From an uncultured Clostridia bacterium (GTDB taxonomy: Bacteria; Bacillota; Clostridia; Oscillospirales; Acutalibacteraceae): DNA of 5,911 nucleotides. Positions 1 through 4,992 of the stretch are shown here, piece after piece. The stretch spans positions 1 to 5,911 of the forward strand of contig CAMNDS010000057.1 in the NCBI GenBank assembly GCA_946535695.1, written 5' to 3'. Each line of letters begins with the position of its first letter. The first letter of the stretch is position 1. The position numbers were made by a program, and so were the translations under genes. The notes beneath the pieces are model-generated. The model had not been told where the DNA came from, made no database searches, and was given only the letters and a program-made list of their open reading frames with translations.

Positions 1-1
1 A

Positions 2-1138
2 AAAAATTCTTTTTTTATTTCAAACGAAAAAATTGATTTGCAGCTTGAAAATTTTGACCAAAATATTGTTTGGATAAAATATCCGATTAAAAATTTAAAT
101 AACGAACAAATTTTAAAAATTTGGCAAAGCAAACTAAAAAACAAAAATTTAGAAATCGAAAAATTGATTAATTTAAGCGAAATTGCCGGAACATTCAGGC
201 TTACTCCCGGGCAGATAAATTCGGCTTCCAATTTAATTTTTTCCGAAAAAATTTTAAACGGTAAAATTACTAAAAAAATTATATTTAATTCGATTCAAAA
301 AACAGTTCAGGCAAATTTTGGAGAAAATGCGCATCTTATCAAAACCGAAAATAATTGGGATGATTTAATAATTCCGGAACAAGACAAACAAATGATAATT
401 GATATATGCAAGCAGCAAAAAATTAAAAATATTGTTTTTGAAAAATGGAAGCTAGAAAAACGAATAAATTACGGACGCGGGTTAAGCTTATTATTTTCAG
501 GTCCTCCGGGAACTGGTAAAACTATGGTAGCAGGAATAATATCAAACGAAATGGGGCTTGAACTTTATAGAGCTGATTTATCAAGAATAGTTTCAAAATA
601 TATCGGAGAGACCGAAAAAAATTTATCAAATCTTTTTAACGAAGCCGAGAAAAGCAATTCGATATTATTGTTTGATGAAACCGATGCTTTGTTTTCTCAA
701 AGAACAAGTGTAAAAGACGCAAAAGACAGGGGAGCTAATCTAGAAATTTCTTATCTTTTGCAAAGAATAGAAAATCACAGCGGCATTTGCATAATGACCA
801 CAAATTACATTGAGAATATCGATAAAGCATTTTTCAGGAGAATAAATTATGTATTTCATTTTCCAAAACCAAACAAAAAAGACCGAAAAAAAATTTGGAA
901 AAATATTTTCGGTGCACACGTGCCTCTCGATAAAAACATTGATTTTGATTTTATATCTAATTTTGAACTTTCGGGGGGCAGCATTAAAAATATAGTAATT
1001 TCTTCATGTTTAAAAGCTGCACAAGCTAAATCAAAAGTAACTATGAGCCATATTTTGAAATCTGTGGAATACGAACTAAAAAAACAAGGATACACACCTT
1101 TAAAAAGTGATTTTGCTGAATATTCCTACCTTTTGTAG
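2..1138 (+). CDS. AAA+ ATPase of contractile injection system, C-terminal part (5' end outside window)
   Basis: The frame is open from base 2 with no stop, so the gene enters from the left; the TTG at 38 is not a real start because meaningful sequence precedes it. With base 2 opening residue 1, 378 residues are visible. Residues 1-80 look like the lid of a first, degenerate AAA module, ending in RLTPGQI (66-72), a sensor-2-like motif. A complete second AAA+ module follows: Walker A GPPGTGKT (167-174), Walker B ILLFDETD (DETD 225-228, where many relatives have DEAD or DEID), sensor-1 Asn 268 in MTTNY, arginine-finger pair RR 279-280, and sensor 2 in GGSIKN (325-330). Tandem ATPases of this layout, about 600-750 residues long, are standard members of eCIS loci (Afp15 type), and this gene's position before sheath and tube genes agrees. 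The exact role is unsettled in the family; assembly or particle stability has been proposed. The AAA+ call is certain; the eCIS assignment rests on context. Confidence 0.93.
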   Translation, partial: KNSFFISNEKIDLQLENFDQNIVWIKYPIKNLNNEQILKIWQSKLKNKNLEIEKLINLSEIAGTFRLTPGQINSASNLIFSEKILNGKITKKIIFNSIQKTVQANFGENAHLIKTENNWDDLIIPEQDKQMIIDICKQQKIKNIVFEKWKLEKRINYGRGLSLLFSGPPGTGKTMVAGIISNEMGLELYRADLSRIVSKYIGETEKNLSNLFNEAEKSNSILLFDETDALFSQRTSVKDAKDRGANLEISYLLQRIENHSGICIMTTNYIENIDKAFFRRINYVFHFPKPNKKDRKKIWKNIFGAHVPLDKNIDFDFISNFELSGGSIKNIVISSCLKAAQAKSKVTMSHILKSVEYELKKQGYTPLKSDFAEYSYLL

Positions 1139-1168
1139 TCGATTTTCATAAATTTAACAGAAAAAATA

Positions 1169-1197
1169 TTGATTTTTTTATACAAAGTATTTATGAT
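1169..1197 (+). promoter_or_regulatory. Weak candidate sigma70-type promoter before the charged gene
   Basis: TTGATT (1169-1174) and TATGAT (1192-1197) are separated by exactly 17 bp, a good match to -35 and -10 boxes. It lies in the largest gap of the window (77 bp). Against it, transcription would begin near 1204, which would leave the AGGTGG ribosome binding site (1198-1203) out of the mRNA and give a leader of about 12 bases. AT-rich DNA produces such matches by chance, so this is only a candidate. Confidence 0.2.
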
Positions 1198-1215
1198 AGG
1201 TGGTGTTGCTATAGT

Positions 1216-2103
1216 ATGAAAAAATTAGAGCACAAAAGGGAGCTGATAAATAGACATAATTTAAAAGATTCTGCCGATGATTTTATTCAAGATAGTCAAG
1301 ATAAATTAAATCTTGAGAGCAGTGAAAAGGTTTATGATCAGAGTGAATATTTAAAAAAGCAATTTATTAGTCGCAAAAAAAATTTAGCTTCGTTTCTGCC
1401 TGAAAAAAAGAATGATTCGAAAGATAATTTTACAAAACTCGGGGCATTTAAGACTAATATCGGAGAAGTTTCGGTCGGATATGAAAAATTCAAAACAAAT
1501 TCAAGATTACGTTTTACTTTGTTATCAAATAGCGAAGATGATTATGACGATAAAAATTCAAAATTAAATTTTAAAAATAAGCATAACTATTTTAGAAAAA
1601 ATTACGACGAAGACAAAAAATATAAAGAAAACGCTACTACTTTGGAATTTGACCCGAAAGAAAAAAAACTAAAAAAAGCCCACGAAGTTTTCTCTGACAA
1701 TATCGAAACCGAAGACGATGAATTGCTTTATGACGATGAAAATGAAAATTCTCAGATAGAAGACATTAAAAAAAATCCAAAATTATCAAATTCAGTTTCG
1801 GCTCAACGAGCTATTTCGGATTTAAACGATATTAAAAACGAAAAGAAAGACGATAATCATGAATTTCAGCGAAGTCTCGAAGAATTTTCCAAATTATTCA
1901 GGAATAATAAACTTAAAGAATTTGAAGACTCTGACGAATTAAAAACTGCACAGCAAAGATTAACATCGAAGAATATGTATTATATTTTGCGCAAACGTAT
2001 GGAAGAGATGAAAAAAGCAAGATTAAGACTTTACTTGGCAATTAATTCTATACTTTTAAAAAAAATAAAAGCCAAAAAAACAAAAAAGAAGGGAGTTGAA
2101 TAG
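1216..2103 (+). CDS. Highly charged hypothetical protein between ATPase and sheath genes
   Basis: The 295-residue product matches no family I recognise. It starts at ATG after AGGTGG (1198-1203, 12 bases upstream), 77 bp after the ATPase gene, and ends 36 bp before the sheath ATG, so it is embedded in the cluster. The protein is dominated by Lys, Glu, Asp and Asn, with acidic clusters (SEDDYDD; ETEDDELLYDDENEN), no signal peptide, no membrane segment and no Cys. Only a middle stretch, GAFKTNIGEVSVGYEKFKTN and the RLRFTLLS just after it, looks able to fold as strands. The last 90 residues are helix-prone (EFQRSLEEFSKLFR; RKRMEEMKKARLRLYLAI) and end in a Lys-rich tail. Much of it is probably disordered. 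Possible roles, all inference: a cluster-specific assembly factor or scaffold, or a cargo with a flexible loading tail. The reading frame is convincing; the function is unknown. Confidence 0.8.
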   Translation: MKKLEHKRELINRHNLKDSADDFIQDSQDKLNLESSEKVYDQSEYLKKQFISRKKNLASFLPEKKNDSKDNFTKLGAFKTNIGEVSVGYEKFKTNSRLRFTLLSNSEDDYDDKNSKLNFKNKHNYFRKNYDEDKKYKENATTLEFDPKEKKLKKAHEVFSDNIETEDDELLYDDENENSQIEDIKKNPKLSNSVSAQRAISDLNDIKNEKKDDNHEFQRSLEEFSKLFRNNKLKEFEDSDELKTAQQRLTSKNMYYILRKRMEEMKKARLRLYLAINSILLKKIKAKKTKKKGVE

Positions 2104-2104
2104 G

Positions 2105-2129
2105 TTCTTACACTTTTTTTGTGTGAAGA
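2105..2129 (+). promoter_or_regulatory. Small hairpin beside the sheath gene ribosome binding site
   Basis: TTACAC (2108-2113) can pair with GTGTGA (2121-2126), including one T-G pair, around a loop of seven T. After one mismatch (C2107/A2127) two more pairs may form (2105-2106 with 2128-2129). The 3' arm contains most of GAAGAG (2125-2130), the only purine-rich ribosome-binding candidate before the sheath ATG at 2140. Folding could therefore hide the site until ribosomes leaving the upstream gene (stop at 2101-2103) open it. It lacks a trailing T run on the plus strand, so it is not a usual terminator. The regulatory role is inferred. Confidence 0.35.
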
Positions 2130-2139
2130 GTCGAATAAT

Positions 2140-3858
2140 ATGCCAGAATATTTATCTCCAGGAATATATGTTGAAGAATTTGATAGCGGCGCAACCCCTA
2201 TGCAAGGCGTGAGCACATCTGTTGCGGGATTTATAGGTCTTGCCGAAAAAGGTCCCGTTATCGGTGCACCGGTTTTAGTAACAAGCGTTGCAGATTTTAA
2301 CCGAAAATTTGGTGGATATTTGCAAACAAACGAATTTGGTGAATACAGATTTTTATCCCATGCTGTAAACCATTTTTTTGTTAACGGCGGTAGCAAACTT
2401 TTCATTTCAAGAGTAGTACCACCTGATGCAAAATCGGCAAGCATTGCGTCGTCAGATGGTAAATCGATGAAAATAGAAGCCAAAAATCCAGGTATTTGGG
2501 GCAACTCAATTTCAGTTTATTTTGAACCAACAAATGAAAATCGAAATCAAATAATGAAAGACTTTGAAAACGGGAAGTATAAACTTAAAAATTCATTTGG
2601 TTTTGATGCCGGCGATATAATTTGCATCGAAGGTTTAAAGGATGTTCAGTATGCAAGAATAACAAATGTACAGCAAAATACCATAACTTTAAATGCTCCT
2701 TTAAAAGGCAAAGTTGTTGATACCGACCTTCTGCCGAAAGTGGTAATTAAAACATGTGAATTTAATATGATTATTGAATGTGACGGCGAAGTGGAAAAAT
2801 ATGAAAATCTTTCATTTAATTTAAATTCGCCAAAATATATAGAAAAAGCACTTTCAAAATCTGAGTTTGTAAATTTATCAGTTACCACCCCAAAAGATAT
2901 CATGGCTCCGTTTGAATATTTGAAAAAATTATTTAATATGCCGAAAAATGAAAATATTAAAGTTTCTTTGGCAAAAGGCAGCAATGGAACAGTCGCCAAA
3001 TTATCCGATGGTGATTTTATAGGAAAGGATGAAGGCCCTGGCGCCAGAACCGGAATACAAAGCTTTTTGGATAACACAAACGTAAATATCTTGGCAATCC
3101 CGGGTATTACCAGCGCAAATGTCCAACTGTCGCTTGTTGCGCAATGTGAAAATTTGGGCAGTAGATTTGCAATTTTGGACGTCCCACTAAAAGCGAGAAC
3201 AACCGCAGATGTTTTAAAACACCGCGATATTGTCGACAGTGACTACTGTGCGATGTATCATCCGTGGCTAAAAGTTTATGACCCACTTGATAAAAGAGAC
3301 ACTTATATTCCGCCTTCAGGCTCGATTGCAGGAATTTACGCCAGAAGTGACAATTCAAAAGGTGTTCACAAAGCTCCGGCAAACGAAATAGTTAACAATT
3401 GTACGGGATTATCCGTCAATTACAACACAGCCGAGCAAGACTTTTTAAACCCCAAAGGCTTAAACGCAATAAGAAGCTTCCCCGGTGCTGGAATCAGGGT
3501 TTGGGGAGCAAGAACGGCATCTTCAAAGCCACTTTGGAAGTATATAAACATCAGAAGACTGTTTATTTATATCGAAGAATCGATAAAAGCAAATACAAAT
3601 TGGGTTGTATTTGAACCAAACGATTCAAGACTTTGGGGTAGAGTAAAAGGCACAATAGAAACATTTTTAGGGGGACTATGGAGCTCTGGAGCGTTGGTAG
3701 GTGGCAGTCCAGATGAAGCATTTTTCGTAGATATAGGTCCCAATACTATGACAAGGGATGATATCGACAACGGGAGGCTCATTTGTGTAATTGGAGTTGC
3801 ACCGGTCAAACCCGCTGAATTTGTAATTTTTAGAATAACACAAAAAACAGCAGAATAA
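2140..3858 (+). CDS. Contractile tail sheath protein
   Basis: Encodes the 572-residue subunit that forms the outer sheath and contracts to drive the inner tube through a target envelope. The start is ATG 2140, giving the typical opening MPEYLSPGIYVEE; a longer reading from TTG 2119 would add seven unrelated residues and lacks a ribosome site. The N-terminal part (1-120) shows the sheath pattern PGIYVEE, then STSVAGFIGLAEKGP, then NGGSKLFISRV, and NPGIWGNSISVYF near 116-128. Residues of about 130-290 form a more variable block, probably the domain exposed on the particle surface. The conserved C-terminal domain contains GIRVWGARTASS (from 451), a two-strand and helix region with WVVFEPND, and the final DDIDNGRLICVIGVAPVKPAEFVIFRI (to about 566), nearly a family signature for eCIS and phage sheaths. 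The tube gene follows after 33 bp. Family identity is very secure. Confidence 0.97.
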   Translation: MPEYLSPGIYVEEFDSGATPMQGVSTSVAGFIGLAEKGPVIGAPVLVTSVADFNRKFGGYLQTNEFGEYRFLSHAVNHFFVNGGSKLFISRVVPPDAKSASIASSDGKSMKIEAKNPGIWGNSISVYFEPTNENRNQIMKDFENGKYKLKNSFGFDAGDIICIEGLKDVQYARITNVQQNTITLNAPLKGKVVDTDLLPKVVIKTCEFNMIIECDGEVEKYENLSFNLNSPKYIEKALSKSEFVNLSVTTPKDIMAPFEYLKKLFNMPKNENIKVSLAKGSNGTVAKLSDGDFIGKDEGPGARTGIQSFLDNTNVNILAIPGITSANVQLSLVAQCENLGSRFAILDVPLKARTTADVLKHRDIVDSDYCAMYHPWLKVYDPLDKRDTYIPPSGSIAGIYARSDNSKGVHKAPANEIVNNCTGLSVNYNTAEQDFLNPKGLNAIRSFPGAGIRVWGARTASSKPLWKYINIRRLFIYIEESIKANTNWVVFEPNDSRLWGRVKGTIETFLGGLWSSGALVGGSPDEAFFVDIGPNTMTRDDIDNGRLICVIGVAPVKPAEFVIFRITQKTAE

Positions 3859-3891
3859 TCAAAATTAAAAAAATAAAGAGGTGATTAAATT

Positions 3892-4398
3892 ATGGCAGAA
3901 GAAGAACGCACGACGCTAGGAGGCGCAGCAGATATATTATCGGCTGATGCCGCCGGTGCAGCCCAAGGCCTAAAATATCCTATACGTGGACACAGGTTTA
4001 CTGTTGAAATTGGAAAATTAGGAGTACTATCATGCAAGTCAGTTGAAGGATTTTCGGCAGAAATCGGAACTACAGAATACCGAGAAGGTGCATTTTCTAC
4101 TCTTGGCATGCGAAAACTTCCAACAATGCTCACATATCCAGATGTCACTATTGCTAAAGGAATGTACAGTCAATTAAGTTTATACAATTTTTTTATGGAT
4201 TATTTAAACGGAAAAGATACTAGCGTTCAAGAAATGAATATAATAGCTTATGACAATGCTAGTGTAGAAATTGCAAAATGGCACGCAATAAATGTTTGGC
4301 CGACAAGATATGAATCAGGAGGACTCAGCGCAGATAGTGCAGAAATACTGGTTGAAACTATGACTTTTGCCACAGAGGGCGTTTGGCGCACACTATAA
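3892..4398 (+). CDS. Inner tube protein, T4 gp19 family (major tube candidate)
   Basis: Encodes a 168-residue subunit of the hexameric rings that stack into the inner tube inside the sheath. ATG 3892 follows GAGGTGA (3878-3884) at seven bases, the best ribosome site in the window and suited to a highly expressed structural protein. Residues 1-28 are an Ala/Gly-rich leader not needed for the fold. The core begins YPIRGHRFTVEIG (29-41), continues SCKSVEGFSAEIGTTEYREGA (48-68), LPTMLTYPDVTIAKGM (76-91) and LYNFFMDYLNG (97-107), and ends with the strand pair IIAYDNASVEIAKWHAINVWPTRY (117-140) and the LxxDSAEILVETMTFATEG motif (145-163). That order is characteristic of gp19-like tubes. Position right after the sheath gene and usual length (about 150-170) point to the main tube subunit. 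A second, divergent tube-like gene lies at 4993. Confidence 0.95.
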   Translation: MAEEERTTLGGAADILSADAAGAAQGLKYPIRGHRFTVEIGKLGVLSCKSVEGFSAEIGTTEYREGAFSTLGMRKLPTMLTYPDVTIAKGMYSQLSLYNFFMDYLNGKDTSVQEMNIIAYDNASVEIAKWHAINVWPTRYESGGLSADSAEILVETMTFATEGVWRTL

Positions 4399-4421
4399 TG
4401 TAAAAGGAGTTATATTTATTT

Positions 4422-4793
4422 ATGTCAAGTAACGATACACAGGTAACATTTGAACTGCCCAAGGGATTTATAGATGAAAGCGGTCAGGTGCATAAAGTAG
4501 GCGTTATGCGTCTGGCCAACGCCGCTGATGAAATTATGCCAATGAATGACCCAAGAGTAAAATTAAATCCAGCATATCTTAGTATATTAATACTCGAAAG
4601 AGTTATTACAAAACTTGGGAGCCTGCCAAAAGTAACTACAAAGGTGATTGAAAATTTATTTACAGCTGATATGGCTTATCTTCAGGATTTATATCAAAAA
4701 ATTAATGCTATTGAACCGCAAGAGATGGATATTGTTTGCCCTAAATGCGGTGAAAAATTCAGAGTACCTGTGCCTTTTTTCGATCAGGCCTGA
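4422..4793 (+). CDS. Tail assembly chaperone-like protein with C-terminal CPKC motif (short, zero-frame product)
   Basis: Encodes 123 residues. ATG 4422 follows AGGAG (4405-4409) at 12 bases and lies 23 bp after the tube gene. The sequence reads ELPKGFIDESGQVHKVGVMR (11-30), then a central helical part with NPAYLSILILERVITKLGSL (49-68), then VIENLFTADMAYLQDLY (75-91). This resembles the conserved small protein that follows the tube gene in many eCIS loci and the P2 gpE/Mu gp41 kind of tail assembly chaperone (R-LT-DE, RVI--LG, L---D---L pattern); the link is by eye. The C-terminus carries CPKCGEKF (106-113), one CxxC pair that could be half a zinc site. It stops at TGA 4791-4793. The slippery run T_TTT_TTC at codons 119-120 would let some ribosomes leave this frame and continue for 65 more codons, as in phage chaperone pairs. 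A soluble cytoplasmic assembly factor is the likeliest role; a structural role is not excluded. Confidence 0.85.
   Translation: MSSNDTQVTFELPKGFIDESGQVHKVGVMRLANAADEIMPMNDPRVKLNPAYLSILILERVITKLGSLPKVTTKVIENLFTADMAYLQDLYQKINAIEPQEMDIVCPKCGEKFRVPVPFFDQA
4775..4781 (+). promoter_or_regulatory. Candidate programmed -1 ribosomal frameshift site T_TTT_TTC
   Basis: The bases CCT TTT TTC are read as Pro-Phe-Phe in the chaperone gene, so heptamer T4775 TTT TTC fits X_XXY_YYZ in the correct register. After slipping one base back, reading resumes at CGA 4781-4783 and stays open to TAA 4976-4978. The zero-frame stop is only three codons downstream. P2 phage uses the related T_TTT_TTG in its E/E+E' pair. 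No strong downstream hairpin is visible: only a five-pair long-range match, AGGCC (4786-4790) with GGCCT (4837-4841), and no clear upstream Shine-Dalgarno stimulator. Register and context are seen; frameshifting itself is inferred. Confidence 0.7.
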
Positions 4794-4978
4794 AAAGTTA
4801 TAATATAAAAAGTTTAAAAGAAGAAATAGCTTTTCTGGCCTATTATTTTCATTGGTCTTATAAAGAAATTACCGAACTTTCTCACAAAGAACGTATATCT
4901 TATTGCGAAGAAGTTTCGAAAATAAATAAAAAATTAAACGGAGATGAAAACAAAAAAAACATTTTTGATGTTTTTTAA
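4781..4978 (+). CDS. Small eCIS helical protein (DUF6760-like), probably expressed as -1 frameshift extension
   Basis: Sixty-five codons in the -1 frame relative to the preceding gene, ending at TAA 4976-4978. The frame is open from 4754 yet holds no ATG, GTG or TTG; only ATT 4757, ATA 4805 and CTG 4790 (overlapping the TGA as CTGA) or CTG 4835 could start it alone. The protein is clearly constrained: SLKEEIAFLAYYFHW, then SYKEITELSHKERISYCEEV, then SKINKKLNG, a two- or three-helix unit I recognise from small proteins encoded between tube genes in eCIS loci (DUF6760, from memory). The final residues GDENKKNIFDVF look like a flexible tail. As a frameshift product it would be fused after Phe120 of the chaperone, making 185 residues, analogous to lambda gpGT. 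Alternatives: CTG initiation by stop-start reinitiation, or a base error in the T run. That this frame is coding is well supported; the mode of expression is inference. Confidence 0.78.
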   Translation, partial: RSGLKSYNIKSLKEEIAFLAYYFHWSYKEITELSHKERISYCEEVSKINKKLNGDENKKNIFDVF

Positions 4979-4980
4979 TT

Positions 4981-4986
4981 GGGGGG
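4981..4986 (+). promoter_or_regulatory. G6 ribosome binding site supporting the TTG start at 4993
   Basis: A run of six G, in an otherwise AT-rich gap of 14 bases between two reading frames, sits six bases before TTG 4993. It can pair with the CCUCC region only partly, but its position and isolation make it the only plausible ribosome site for the next gene, whose first ATG (5212) would cut off the first strands of the fold. This supports the TTG start. Confidence 0.55.
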
Positions 4987-4992
4987 TTAATT

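Noticed and set aside
38..40. TTG as the start of the ATPase gene
   Set aside because: The frame is open to base 2, and the residues after it are the middle of a tandem AAA+ protein; the gene is cut by the window edge.
1161..1178. AT-only hairpin (AAAAAAT / ATTTTTT, loop ATTG) after the ATPase gene as terminator
   Set aside because: Seven A-T pairs without any G-C are too weak, and the next gene on the same strand begins 38 bases later.
2119..2139. TTG start giving a seven-residue-longer sheath protein
   Set aside because: It lies inside the T7 loop and stem, lacks a ribosome site, and the family opening MPEYLSPGIYVEE begins at ATG 2140.
2031..4148. Several minus-strand frames, and a plus-strand frame at 3399-3614, overlapping sheath and tube genes
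   Set aside because: They lie in other frames of strongly recognised structural genes, lack ribosome sites and show no family-like sequence.
4791..4793. TGA recoded as an amino acid
   Set aside because: Reading through gives only a few codons before TAA at 4803-4805 or close by in that frame, and does not join the small downstream frame; TGG is used normally for Trp.
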